The notes: generated by a model from the letters alone, not told the origin. A stretch of DNA of 13,025 bases from Pseudomonadota bacterium (GCA_023386765.1 JAEWJD010000226.1:1-13025), one strand, 5' to 3'. Counted from the first letter of the stretch, positions 1-7,560 are shown. Made by a program: numbers and translations.

Positions 1-2195
1 TGGCCGGACGGGTGCAAGGCCACCGCGACGGCTTCGGCTTTCTGGTGCGCGATGATGGCGGTCCCGATATCTTTCTGTCGCCGCGCGAGATGCTCAAGGT
101 GTTGCACGGCGATCGTGTGCTGGTCAAACCGAATGGCGAGTACCGTGGCAAGCCCGATGGCACCATCGTGGAGGTGATCGAGCGGCGCACCAACAAGCTG
201 GTCGGCCGTTTCCTGCACGAGCATGGTCTGTCCATCGTGGTGCCCGAAGATCAACGCATCAAGCACGACATCCTGATCCCGCCGGATGACACCAACGGGG
301 CACAGCATGGCCAGGTCGTGGCAGTGCAGATCATTGAGCAGCCGACCCGCCATACCCAGCCCCTGGGGCGGGTGTCCGAGGTGCTGGGCGAGATCGATGA
401 TCCCGGCATGGAGATCGAGATCGCGGTGCGCAAGTTCGACGTGCCGGTCGCCTTTTCAGAGGCCGCCCTCAAGCAGGCCGCCAAGCTGCCCGAGGTGGTC
501 CGCAAGAGCGACCTGAAGGATCGCGTCGATCTGCGCGACGTGCCGCTCATCACCATTGATGGTGAAGATGCGCGCGACTTCGACGATGCGGTCTACTGCA
601 CGCCGGTCGATCTGGGTACCGGCACGCGCAAGCGTCCCGGCTGGCGCCTGCTGGTGGCCATCGCCGACGTCAGTCACTATGTCCGGCCCGATGATGCCCT
701 GGACGAAAACGCCTTCGAGCGGGGGACCAGTGTGTATTTCCCGCGCCGCGTGATTCCGATGTTCCCGGAGTCGCTGTCCAATGGCTTGTGTTCGCTGAAT
801 CCCGATGTCGACCGGCTGGTGCTGGTATGCGACATGGTCATTCCGGCGACCGGCGCCAAGGCGGGTACGGTCACGGCCTATCAGTTCTACAACGCCGTCA
901 TGCATTCGCATGCGCGCACCACCTACACCTCCATCTGGGAGGCGCTGCAACAGCCGACCGGGCCGGCCGCCCAGGCGCTGGGCCCGCGTCTGGCTGATGT
1001 CCAGCATCTGCACGAGCTGTACCAGCTGCTGTCTCAGCAACGCAAAAAGCGCGGTGCCATCGACTTCGAAACGGTCGAGACCCGCATTGTCTGCAATGAG
1101 CTGGGCCGCATTGAACAGATCGTGCCGATGGTGCGCAACGATGCCCACAAGCTGATCGAAGAGAGCATGCTGGCGGCCAATACCTGCGCGGCCGATTTCA
1201 TGTTGCGCAACAAGCATCCGGGTCTGTTCCGCATCCACGAGGGCCCGACGCCCGAGCGTTTGCAGGCCTTGCGCGAGTTCCTGCGCACGGTCGGCCTGTC
1301 GCTGGGCGGAGGCGAGACGCCCTCGGCCAAGGACTATGGCGAGTTCCTGGACGCGGTGCGCAGCCGACCCGATTTCCCGCTCCTGCAGACCATGAGCCTG
1401 CGCTCCATGCAGCAGGCCGTCTACAGCCCGGACAATATGGGCCACTTCGGCCTGTCGTACCCGGCCTATTCGCACTTTACCTCGCCGATCCGCCGCTATC
1501 CCGACCTGCTCACGCACCGGGTCATCAAGGCCCTGCTGGCAGGCAAGCGCTATGTGCCCGAGCTTGAGTCGCAGCCGGTCGTGATCGGCACCACAAAGCG
1601 CGAACATGAGCATGCGATCTGGGAAAAGATGGGCCTGATTCTGTCGGCCAGCGAGCGCCGTGCCGACGAGGCCTCGCGCGATGTCGAGGCCTGGCTCAAG
1701 TGCTGGTTCGTGCGCGAGCGGGTGGGTGAGGATTTCAGTGGCACGGTCACGGGTGTGGCCAGTTTCGGGATCTTCGTTACGCTCGATACGCTGCACGTTG
1801 AAGGCATGGTGCACGTCTCCGAACTGGGCAGCGACTACTTCCAGTTCAACGATGCCTTGCACGAGTTGCGCGGCGAGCGCACCGGCATGCGCTACCGCCT
1901 GACCGACAAGGTGCAGGTGCAGGTCTCCCGGGTCGACCTGGAGGCGCGTCGCATCGAGTTCCGCCTGGTCAAGGGAACAAGCTACGAGTCCTTGCGCAAG
2001 CAAAGCCAGCGTAACCCCGAGGAGCCGCGCCGCATCAAGAAAGCCGCCGCGCCCAAGCCGGCTGCGCTCAAGGGCCAGACCGCCAAACAGCGCCGCGCCG
2101 AAGCCAAGAAGGCCGCCAAGCCGCTTGGCCCGACACCGGCCAAGGCGGTCAAGCGCGCTGCTACGCCGTCCAAGAAGGCGCCGCGACTGCGCTAG
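1..2195 (+). CDS. rnr: Ribonuclease R, 5'-truncated by window edge
   Basis: This is a processive 3'-5' exoribonuclease that degrades structured RNA in the cytoplasm. The reading frame is open from base 3, and the first visible residues (AGRVQGHRDGFGF) are the start of a cold-shock domain. The GTG at 12 is therefore internal, and the N-terminal part, including the helix-turn-helix region usual in RNase R, lies outside the window. Counting from the GTG at 12, cold-shock domains occupy about residues 1-130. The RNB catalytic domain carries the metal-binding acidic cluster DGEDARDFDD at 183-192 and the conserved HFTSPIRRYPDL stretch near 487-498. An S1 domain (GTVTGVASFGIFV) begins near 575. The last 55 or so residues form a Lys/Ala/Pro-rich basic tail, typical of RNase R rather than RNase II. 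rlmB follows 108 nt downstream, the order also known from E. coli. The identification is secure; only the start is missing. Confidence 0.96.
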   Translation, partial: AGRVQGHRDGFGFLVRDDGGPDIFLSPREMLKVLHGDRVLVKPNGEYRGKPDGTIVEVIERRTNKLVGRFLHEHGLSIVVPEDQRIKHDILIPPDDTNGAQHGQVVAVQIIEQPTRHTQPLGRVSEVLGEIDDPGMEIEIAVRKFDVPVAFSEAALKQAAKLPEVVRKSDLKDRVDLRDVPLITIDGEDARDFDDAVYCTPVDLGTGTRKRPGWRLLVAIADVSHYVRPDDALDENAFERGTSVYFPRRVIPMFPESLSNGLCSLNPDVDRLVLVCDMVIPATGAKAGTVTAYQFYNAVMHSHARTTYTSIWEALQQPTGPAAQALGPRLADVQHLHELYQLLSQQRKKRGAIDFETVETRIVCNELGRIEQIVPMVRNDAHKLIEESMLAANTCAADFMLRNKHPGLFRIHEGPTPERLQALREFLRTVGLSLGGGETPSAKDYGEFLDAVRSRPDFPLLQTMSLRSMQQAVYSPDNMGHFGLSYPAYSHFTSPIRRYPDLLTHRVIKALLAGKRYVPELESQPVVIGTTKREHEHAIWEKMGLILSASERRADEASRDVEAWLKCWFVRERVGEDFSGTVTGVASFGIFVTLDTLHVEGMVHVSELGSDYFQFNDALHELRGERTGMRYRLTDKVQVQVSRVDLEARRIEFRLVKGTSYESLRKQSQRNPEEPRRIKKAAAPKPAALKGQTAKQRRAEAKKAAKPLGPTPAKAVKRAATPSKKAPRLR

Positions 2196-2228
2196 TCGGC
2201 GCTCGCGGTAACATTGCAGCATTGTTCA

Positions 2229-2274
2229 GGGGCCGCCGCCGTGCGGCCCCGTCCCGTCGGCCCGGGCTGACGGG
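2229..2274 (+). other. Two tandem GC-rich hairpins between rnr and rlmB
   Basis: The first inverted repeat is perfect: ggggccgc (2229-2236) and gcggcccc (2243-2250) with a 6-nt loop. The second pairs 2253-2261 with 2266-2274 (cccgtc...gacggg, one G-U pair, ccgg loop). It is followed by ttattgcgttttt, a broken T tract. This could be a weak intrinsic terminator or attenuator between the two genes, or an RNA-stabilising structure. The T tract starts poorly, so termination is uncertain. Confidence 0.45.
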
Positions 2275-2303
2275 TTATTGCGTTTTTCTGAGGTATTCAC
2301 ATC

Positions 2304-3041
2304 ATGGCGTCGGCCCAAGTTCTGGCAGGTTTTCATGCGGTCGTGGCGCGTTTGCGTCATGCACCGGATTCCATCAAGGATATCTACGTCGAGGCGTCGC
2401 GCCGCGACAAGCGCATGCAGACCCTCATCGAGCAGGCGACCCATGCCGGTTGCCGGGTGCACCCGGTGCCGATGGACCGCCTGGATGGCCTGGCGCGCGG
2501 CACCCGCCACCAGGGCGTGGTCGCGCTGGCCGACGAGCGCCAGCTCGCCGTGAGCGTCGACGAGGTGCTCGACGTGATCGAGGGGCCGGCTTTTCTGCTG
2601 ATCCTGGATGGCGTGACCGATCCCCACAATCTGGGAGCCTGTCTGCGTACTGCCGATGCCGCCGGCGTGCACGCGGTGATCGCCCCGCGCGATCGCGCGG
2701 TGGGCCTGAACAGCACCGTTCAGCGGGTCGCCTGCGGGGCGGCCGACACCGTGCCCTACATCATGGTGACCAACCTGGCGCGCACGATGCGCGAACTGAA
2801 GGAACGCGATATCTGGCTGGTAGGCACCGATGATCAGGCCGGCCACGACATGCACGCGGTGGATGCGCGTCGCGCCATGGCCTGGGTCATGGGTGCAGAA
2901 GGCGAGGGCATGCGCCGCCTGACACGCGAGACCTGCGATGAGCTGGTCAACATTCCGATGCTGGGTTCGGTGGAAAGCCTGAACGTCAGCGTCGCCAGCG
3001 CCGTCTGCCTCTACGAGACCGTACGTCAGCGTCGGGCCTGA
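2304..3041 (+). CDS. rlmB: 23S rRNA (guanosine-2251-2'-O)-methyltransferase
   Basis: The enzyme transfers a methyl group from S-adenosylmethionine to the ribose of G2251 in the 23S rRNA P-loop of the ribosome. The 245-residue protein matches the usual length of the family (243 in E. coli). An N-terminal substrate-binding domain covers about residues 1-75. The SPOUT knot domain follows with all three SpoU motifs: LDGVTDPHNLGACLRTADA (101-119, with N109 and R115), MGAEGEGMRRL (196-206), and IPMLGSVESLNVSVA (217-231). The ATG at 2304 is preceded by tgagg about ten bases upstream. It lies downstream of rnr, as in gammaproteobacteria, which supports RlmB over other SpoU paralogues such as TrmH. 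No unusual features are seen. Confidence 0.95.
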   Translation: MASAQVLAGFHAVVARLRHAPDSIKDIYVEASRRDKRMQTLIEQATHAGCRVHPVPMDRLDGLARGTRHQGVVALADERQLAVSVDEVLDVIEGPAFLLILDGVTDPHNLGACLRTADAAGVHAVIAPRDRAVGLNSTVQRVACGAADTVPYIMVTNLARTMRELKERDIWLVGTDDQAGHDMHAVDARRAMAWVMGAEGEGMRRLTRETCDELVNIPMLGSVESLNVSVASAVCLYETVRQRRA

Positions 3042-3110
3042 AGCCCGGGCACTTCTTTTTGCGGCGCCTCGCGCGCCTTCTTTCGCAGCTTTTCGCCAGC
3101 CTTGACCATC

Positions 3111-4358
3111 ATGCACCAGAACGGCTTTACCACCACCATTCTTCACTCCGACCGCAGCCAGTCCGTCGAGCACGGAGCGGTGCACAAGCCCATGCATCCC
3201 TCATCGGAGTATGTCTACGAAGATGCCCATGAGCTGGCGGCCGTGTTCCAGGGCCGGTCGGGCTTCACCTATGCCCGCCAGGGCACGCCCACCACGACCG
3301 CGCTCGAGGCTCGCATCACCAAGATGGAAGGCGGCACCGGCACGGTCAGCTTCGCCACGGGCATGGCGGCGCTGGCTGCCATCTTCACGACGCTGCTGCG
3401 TCGCGGCGATCATCTGGTGTCCAGCCATTTCATTTTCGGCAACACCAATAGCCTGCTGGGTACGTTGGCCGATCTGGGCGTGGAAGTGACCACCGTCGAT
3501 GCGACCGATGCCGAGCAGGTGCGGGCTGCCTTGCGGCCCAATACCCGTTTGGTCTTCACCGAAACCATCGCCAACCCCGGCACCCAGATTGCCGATCTGG
3601 TGGGCCTGGGTGAGGTCTGCCGCGAGCATGGCCTGGTCTATGTGGTGGACAACACGCTGACCTCGCCATGGTTGATGCAGCCGCGTGATGTGGGGGCCTC
3701 GCTGGTCATGAACTCGTTGTCGAAGTACATCGGCGGGCATGGCCATGCGCTCGGTGGCGCCGTGACCGATACGGGCCTGTTCGATTGGTCGGGCTACGCC
3801 AATATCGCCGAGGCCTATCGCAAGGGCGCGCCGACCGGCTGGGGGCTGACCCAGATCAAGAAAAAGGGGCTGCGCGACATGGGGGCGACCCTGGCCGCCG
3901 AGCCAGCCCATCGCATCGCGGTCGGAGCCGAGACACTGGCCTTGCGCATGGACAGGCATTGCAGCAATGCCTTGGCGCTGGCGCGTTTCCTGCAGGGGCA
4001 TGCCGGGGTGGCCAAGGTGCATTATCCCGGCCTGCCCAGCCATCCCCAGCATGCGCGCGCCGCGGCCTTGCTGCGCCCGGGCCGCTTCGGCGGCCTGCTG
4101 GGCGTGGAGCTGGCTGACGGCATAGATTGTTTCGATTTTCTCAATCATTTGCGAATCGTGCTCAATGCGACCCATCTGGGCGATACCCGCAGCCTGGCGT
4201 TGCCGGCGGCGCACACCATCTATTACGAGATGGGAGCACAGCGCCGCGCGGAGATGGGCATCGCCGACAGCCTGATCCGGGTTTCAGTCGGGATCGAAGA
4301 CGAAACCGATTTGTTGCACGATTTCGACCAAGCACTAGTCGCTGCCGCCTCCCGCTAG
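3111..4358 (+). CDS. Cystathionine gamma-synthase family PLP enzyme
   Basis: This is a cytoplasmic pyridoxal-phosphate enzyme of the Cys/Met metabolism family (fold type I), about 415 residues long. The group includes cystathionine gamma-synthase, cystathionine beta/gamma-lyases, O-acyl-homoserine sulfhydrylases and methionine gamma-lyase. Visible landmarks are YARQGTPTTTALE near the N-terminus, the cofactor-stacking region FATGMAALAAIF, the PLP-ring aspartate in VVDNTLTSPWL, the Schiff-base lysine in SLSKYIGGHGHALGG (K205), and the C-terminal carboxylate-binding arginine in LIRVSVGIED. The ATG at 3111 is preferred over an in-frame TTG at 3102; neither has a strong ribosome-binding site. The lysine motif differs from the common SATKY.NGHSD form, so the exact reaction cannot be assigned. 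A role in methionine/homocysteine synthesis or sulfur amino acid breakdown is possible. It may be transcribed with rlmB (69-nt gap) or separately. Confidence 0.88.
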   Translation: MHQNGFTTTILHSDRSQSVEHGAVHKPMHPSSEYVYEDAHELAAVFQGRSGFTYARQGTPTTTALEARITKMEGGTGTVSFATGMAALAAIFTTLLRRGDHLVSSHFIFGNTNSLLGTLADLGVEVTTVDATDAEQVRAALRPNTRLVFTETIANPGTQIADLVGLGEVCREHGLVYVVDNTLTSPWLMQPRDVGASLVMNSLSKYIGGHGHALGGAVTDTGLFDWSGYANIAEAYRKGAPTGWGLTQIKKKGLRDMGATLAAEPAHRIAVGAETLALRMDRHCSNALALARFLQGHAGVAKVHYPGLPSHPQHARAAALLRPGRFGGLLGVELADGIDCFDFLNHLRIVLNATHLGDTRSLALPAAHTIYYEMGAQRRAEMGIADSLIRVSVGIEDETDLLHDFDQALVAAASR

Positions 4359-4410
4359 GCGTTTCTGTTGATTGCACAGACCGCTAAAAGCTAGTAGTGG
4401 TGCGGCTTGC

Positions 4411-4434
4411 GGGCCTGTCGTGCTTGACAGGCCC
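4411..4434 (+). other. 9-bp perfect hairpin downstream of the PLP enzyme gene
   Basis: gggcctgtc (4411-4419) pairs perfectly with gacaggccc (4426-4434) across a 6-nt loop. There is no following T tract, so it is not a classic intrinsic terminator. The right arm overlaps the TTGACA -35 box at 4424-4429. It may form the 3' end of the upstream transcript, or the dyad may be a protein-binding site at the hupB promoter. Confidence 0.5.
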
Positions 4435-4454
4435 AGGTGCGGGGTGCCTAATAT
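4424..4454 (+). promoter_or_regulatory. Candidate sigma-70 promoter for hupB
   Basis: A perfect TTGACA (4424-4429) is followed 17 bp later by cctaat (4447-4452), or 19 bp later by taatat (4449-4454); each matches TATAAT at 4 of 6 positions. Initiation near 4460 would leave a leader of about 175 nt before the hupB ATG. No known riboswitch or open frame was recognised in that leader. A second promoter nearer the gene cannot be excluded. Confidence 0.5.
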
Positions 4455-4637
4455 GCCACTGTGCCGCCGTGCTTGAACGCCCCGGAAAACAGGGCGCAAT
4501 CCTGTGGTGCAGCAGTCATTACGCTGCGTTATCGCGGCGCAAGAATCATCAAGTCGTCATTCGTCTGTTCTGACGCGATTCCCTGGCCTTGTGGTCCCGG
4601 GTCGTGAAAAATCCTACTTTGTGAGGGGTAACACTGA

Positions 4638-4910
4638 ATGAACAAATCCGAACTCATCGATCACATTGCCAGCAAGGCCGACATCTCGAAGGCGGCGGCA
4701 GGTCGTTCGCTTGATGCATTGATCGGTGCCGTCAAAACGACGTTGAAAAAGGGCGGTACGGTTACGCTGGTCGGTTTTGGCACGTTTGCCGTGTCCTCGC
4801 GCGCAGCCCGCACCGGGCGCAATCCGCGCACCGGCGAGGCCATCAAGATCAAGAAGGCCAAGGTGCCGAAATTCCGTCCGGGCAAAGCCCTCAAGGATGC
4901 CGTCAACTGA
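4638..4910 (+). CDS. hupB: DNA-binding protein HU
   Basis: This is a small basic nucleoid protein that binds and bends DNA without strong sequence preference, acting as a dimer. Its 90 residues match the family length exactly. It opens with MNKSELIDHIASKADISKAAA, the helical dimerisation body. Next come the beta-saddle with VTLVGFGTFAVSSRAARTGRNPRTGE and the DNA-contacting arm with the RNPRTG tip (about 61-66). It ends with IKIKKAKVPKFRPGKALKDAVN. The lack of an N- or C-terminal extension, together with the HU-type rather than IHF-type sequence, supports HU. A good ribosome-binding site, gagggg (4623-4628), lies nine bases before the ATG. A long leader and candidate promoter precede it, and a tRNA gene follows 111 nt downstream with its own promoter. 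Confidence 0.95.
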   Translation: MNKSELIDHIASKADISKAAAGRSLDALIGAVKTTLKKGGTVTLVGFGTFAVSSRAARTGRNPRTGEAIKIKKAKVPKFRPGKALKDAVN

Positions 4911-4958
4911 CGCGACGCGTGCCAGCCAGGCCGCGATTGGCCGGGCAGACGGGCTGAT

Positions 4959-4987
4959 TTGCCGATCGTTTTGCAGTTCGCTATACT
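4959..4987 (+). promoter_or_regulatory. Promoter of the tRNA-Val gene
   Basis: A -10 box tatact (4982-4987, 5 of 6 matches) lies 17 bp after ttgccg (4959-4964, 4 of 6 matches). The sequence just after the -10 (tcagccctcgc) is GC-rich, as is usual for stringently controlled stable-RNA promoters. Initiation is expected near 4994, about 28 nt before the mature tRNA 5' end. Confidence 0.65.
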
Positions 4988-5021
4988 TCAGCCCTCGCAT
5001 GACTTTGAGTGGCCCCGCGAA

Positions 5022-5097
5022 GGGTGCTTAGCTCAGTTGGTAGAGCGGCGCCCTTACAAGGCGTAGGTCACAGGTTCGACCCCTGTAGCACCCACCA
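5022..5097 (+). tRNA. tRNA-Val, anticodon UAC
   Basis: The full cloverleaf can be drawn. The acceptor stem pairs gggtgct (5022-5028) with agcaccc (5087-5093). The D-arm contains gctcagttggtagagc. The anticodon stem gcgcc/ggcgt (5048-5052 and 5060-5064) closes the loop cttacaa, placing TAC at 5055-5057. The T-arm reads caggttcgacccctg. Discriminator A is at 5094, and CCA is genomically encoded at 5095-5097. The total is 76 nt, with position 34 falling on 5055 by simple counting. UAC reads GUA/GUG-type valine codons. The gene has its own promoter and terminator. Confidence 0.97.
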
Positions 5098-5114
5098 TCA
5101 AAGCTGCGTCAATG

Positions 5115-5145
5115 AGGCACTTGGAGAAATCTAAGTGCCTTTTTT
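5115..5145 (+). terminator. Intrinsic terminator of tRNA-Val
   Basis: aggcactt (5115-5122) pairs with aagtgcct (5133-5140). The stem extends inward through a G-U, a G-C and an A-U pair to a GAAA tetraloop (5126-5129), giving 11 bp. Six Ts follow at 5140-5145. This is a textbook intrinsic terminator in the + direction. There is no T tract for the opposite strand, so it probably does not stop the convergent operon. Confidence 0.9.
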
Positions 5146-5179
5146 GTTGCCTGGGCGCTGTCAAACCGCTCCCTGCCGC

Positions 5180-5974
5180 CTATAGGCTGGCGCCGCCGTC
5201 GACGACCATCAGGCAGCCGGTGACATAGGCGGCCTCGTCAGAGGCCAGGAACAAGGCCGCATTGGCGATGTCCCAGGGGCTGCCCTGGCGTCCCATCGGG
5301 CAGCGGGCGTCTCTGGCCTGGTGCCCCTGCGCAGCGGCCTGTGCATCGTCATAGAGGGCGTCGGCATGGGGGCTGCGTATCATCCCGGGAATGATGCAAT
5401 TGCTGCGTACCTGGTCAGCGGCATATTGCCGTGCAATCACGCGTGTCATGTGGTTGAGGGCGGCTTTCGCGGTGCTGTACGACAGGAACTGCATCGGGCT
5501 CCACTTCAGGCTGGCGGTCGACGAGACGTTGATGATGGCGCCGCCACCGCGGGACCTCATCTGTGGCAGAAAGGCGCGCGCCATCGCCATCGAGCCGCGG
5601 ACGTTCACGGCCATGACGTGATCCCAGTCCTGATCCTGCACGGCGAGAAGATCCCCCTGGATTTCGATGCCGACGTTGTTGTGCAGGATATCGATGCCGC
5701 CGAAGCGCTGCGTGATCTCCTGTGCCACTTCCGCGATCCGCCCGGAGTCCGTGACGTCGAGTGCAAGCGCCAGGGCCTGTCCGCCCTCAGCGCGAATGCG
5801 TTCAGCCGTTTCATGGGCCGCGTCAGGCGAGCGGTCGGTACAGATGACGGTGGCGCCTTCCTGGGCGAAGCGCAGGGCACAGGCCGCGCCGTTACCGATC
5901 TGGTCGGCAGCGGAGAAGGGGCTCCTGAGCGTGCCTGCGCCTGCAACCAGGGCTATTTTTGATGCCAATCGCAT
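5180..5974 (-). CDS. SDR-family NAD(P)-dependent oxidoreductase, last gene of catabolic operon
   Basis: A short-chain dehydrogenase/reductase of 264 residues, probably oxidising or reducing a hydroxyl/carbonyl group on a pathway intermediate in the cytoplasm. Seen are the NNVG motif (99-102), N124, the catalytic triad S152, Y166 and K170 (YSTAK), and the classical C-terminal VTGCLMVVDGGASL. The nucleotide-binding loop is odd. After GAG (12-14) come about ten extra residues before IGNG (26-29), and the middle glycine of the usual GxxxGIG appears to be glutamine (Q25). Related SDRs have a shorter GWGNG-type insertion here. Acidic D47 after beta2 (CTDR) points to NAD rather than NADP. The start at 5974 is supported by ggggga eight bases upstream. 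The gene lies 18 nt after the cupin gene stop, so co-expression is likely. Its substrate is unknown. Confidence 0.88.
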   Translation of the reverse strand: MRLASKIALVAGAGTLRSPFSAADQIGNGAACALRFAQEGATVICTDRSPDAAHETAERIRAEGGQALALALDVTDSGRIAEVAQEITQRFGGIDILHNNVGIEIQGDLLAVQDQDWDHVMAVNVRGSMAMARAFLPQMRSRGGGAIINVSSTASLKWSPMQFLSYSTAKAALNHMTRVIARQYAADQVRSNCIIPGMIRSPHADALYDDAQAAAQGHQARDARCPMGRQGSPWDIANAALFLASDEAAYVTGCLMVVDGGASL

Positions 5975-5992
5975 GGTCGATATCCCCCGGTC

Positions 5993-6499
5993 TCAGTCGC
6001 GCGTGAACTCGGCGCCACCCTTGGGGCGGATATACCGGGGCAGCGGCAGGCCGGCCGGCCGGGCGGCTTCGATGATGGAGTCCTCGATGGCTCCGGCATC
6101 GCGGATGTTGGCGAACGTGCTGTCGACGAAGTTGATGTTCGCGCCAAATACGACCATGAAGCCTTCGGCCGGCCCGGGCGCATCTTCCGGCACGGCAAAT
6201 GTATGGATGGACCCGCCGGGTTCATACAGATAGCTGCCTGCCGTCTGCGGGTCATCGGGATACTCGATGTAGTTCCATTGCCCTTTGGTGGTGAAGAAAT
6301 GCACCACGCCGGTATGGAAATGGGTGGGCAGCTGCGTGCCGGGCGCGAACTTTCCGTACAACACCCAGATGCCATTTTCCCGGTCAAGGAAAAGAGGGAT
6401 GATCGAAGAGCCGGGGGCAGCGCCCGGCAGCTCAACGCCGTCGTGGATATTGACGGTCAGCAGGCGTTCTTGATGCGTGATGGTGTACGGTCGTGTCAT
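5993..6499 (-). CDS. Cupin dioxygenase, 2,4'-dihydroxyacetophenone dioxygenase-like
   Basis: A single-domain cupin of 168 residues. It resembles the family of 2,4'-dihydroxyacetophenone dioxygenase, a non-heme iron enzyme known from Alcaligenes that cleaves the aryl ketone side chain with O2 to give 4-hydroxybenzoate and formate. The supporting stretches, recognised from memory of the family, are PLFLDRENGIWVLYGKFAPG (35-54), the metal site HFH (H60, H62) in LPTHFHTGVVHFFTTKG, YLYEPGGSIHTF with H99, and the ending GANINFVDS. The usual cupin motif-1 glutamate is not in its standard place; E79 or E93 may serve instead. A ribosome-binding site aggaa precedes the ATG. The gene lies 25 nt after lacI and 18 nt before the SDR, inside the operon. 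The true substrate may be another hydroxy-ketone or diketone. The fold and metal site are well supported; the substrate is an inference. Confidence 0.82.
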   Translation of the reverse strand: MTRPYTITHQERLLTVNIHDGVELPGAAPGSSIIPLFLDRENGIWVLYGKFAPGTQLPTHFHTGVVHFFTTKGQWNYIEYPDDPQTAGSYLYEPGGSIHTFAVPEDAPGPAEGFMVVFGANINFVDSTFANIRDAGAIEDSIIEAARPAGLPLPRYIRPKGGAEFTRD

Positions 6500-6524
6500 G
6501 GCGGTTCCTGGTCGTGATGAAAGT

Positions 6525-7544
6525 TCAGGTGGGCGCAGCCGGCGCGCATGATTCGCGCAATATCAGCTGCGTTTTGATAACGATGCGGTTGCCTTCGGCC
6601 GCAGGGGACTGGCGATCAAGTTGCTTGAGCACCAGTTGGGCTGCGCAGGTGCCGACGGCCTCCAGATCCCAGCTCAAGGAAGTGATGGAGGGGCTGAACA
6701 GGCGAGAGAGATCGGTGTCGCCGATGCTGATCACGCTGACGTCCTGCGGCACCGAGTCGCCCGTGTGCCGCAGGGCTTGCAGGACGCCGGACAGGATTCG
6801 GGTGCCCAGACAGACGAACGCGGTTGGACGATCGGCCTGCGACAGCAAAGACATCGCTTCGGCGAAAGCGAATTGCATCGCTGATTGCTCGGCGCGGATG
6901 AGGGCGGGGTCAGGTTCGGTGCCGCGCGCTTCAAAGGCCTGGCGGTATCCGGCGATACGGGCTTTGCCGGTTCTCAGTTCCGTGCCCGGGGTCAACAGCG
7001 CAATCCGTGTATGACCCAGGTTCAGCAGGTATTGCGTGGCTTGGTAGGCACCGGCTGCGTGATCGACGTGTATGCCGGTGGACAGATCGCCGAACTCCCG
7101 GTCGAGCGCCACGACCGGCAACTGTTGGGAGAGTTCGTCGATGAAGCTGGCCGACTCCCGTTCGCAGGGCCCGAGAATCAAGGCATCGACCCGGCGGCCA
7201 CGAAAAATGTCGACCAGCGATGCTTCGCGGCGGCGTTCATTATGGGTACTGGCCACCAGCAAGGAGTAGCCCTCTGCCTGCAGCGCGGCTTCCGTCGCGG
7301 TGATGATGCGGGCATACAGCGGGTTGGCGAGATCGGACACCAGCAGCCCGATGACGCCGGAGGATTTTGTGCGCAGGCTTCTCGCCACGGCGTCCGGGCG
7401 ATAGTCCAGACTGCGTGCTGCCTGTTCGACAGCGGCGATCGCGGCATCGCTGACGCGTCCGGTGCGATTGAGCGCACGCGATGCCGTTCCCAGGGAAACC
7501 CCAGCTTTCTTGGCGACATCGCGGATGGTGATTCGGTCTTTCAT
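6525..7544 (-). CDS. LacI-family transcriptional regulator
   Basis: A DNA-binding repressor of 339 residues. An N-terminal helix-turn-helix (ITIRDVAKKAGVSLGTASRAL, residues 5-25) is followed by a hinge helix, AVARSLRT (52-59), whose leucine is the type that inserts at a central CpG of the operator. The periplasmic-binding-protein-like effector domain begins at GVIGLLVSDLANPLYA and runs to about residue 330. The ATG at 7544 is chosen because it places MKDRITIRDVA as the family-typical N-terminus; a longer in-frame start at 7580 would add 12 unlike residues. The ribosome-binding site is weak (gaaag). It lies mid-operon between the VOC and cupin genes. The near-perfect LacI-type palindrome at 10481-10500 is its most likely target, implying autoregulation. 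The effector is unknown, probably a substrate or intermediate of the pathway. Confidence 0.93.
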   Translation of the reverse strand: MKDRITIRDVAKKAGVSLGTASRALNRTGRVSDAAIAAVEQAARSLDYRPDAVARSLRTKSSGVIGLLVSDLANPLYARIITATEAALQAEGYSLLVASTHNERRREASLVDIFRGRRVDALILGPCERESASFIDELSQQLPVVALDREFGDLSTGIHVDHAAGAYQATQYLLNLGHTRIALLTPGTELRTGKARIAGYRQAFEARGTEPDPALIRAEQSAMQFAFAEAMSLLSQADRPTAFVCLGTRILSGVLQALRHTGDSVPQDVSVISIGDTDLSRLFSPSITSLSWDLEAVGTCAAQLVLKQLDRQSPAAEGNRIVIKTQLILRESCAPAAPT

Positions 7545-7560
7545 GGTTGGGATTCTTTCT

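Noticed and set aside
456..2222. A long open frame on the minus strand, antisense to rnr
   Set aside because: It is a shadow of the high-GC third-position bias of rnr. The protein is low-complexity in His/Arg/Gln/Ala and has no recognisable domain, while the + strand encodes a complete RNase R body.
3031..3060. Possible intrinsic terminator after rlmB (cgggc ctgaa gcccg, then a T-rich stretch)
   Set aside because: The stem is only 5 bp, overlaps the stop codon, and the T run begins about eight bases after the stem, so the support is too weak.
3102..3110. TTG at 3102 as the start of the PLP enzyme
   Set aside because: An ATG three codons later fits better and neither start has a clear ribosome-binding site. 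The difference is three residues.
2226..4214. Long minus-strand frames opposite rlmB and the PLP enzyme gene
   Set aside because: Both lie opposite clear, conserved genes, have compositions typical of antisense shadows in GC-rich DNA, and show no plausible start signals.
5022..5097. tRNA-Val as the attachment site of an integrated element
   Set aside because: I found no integrase and no repeat of the tRNA 3' end near 10466-10789. The cassette idea is kept only as a weak positional inference.
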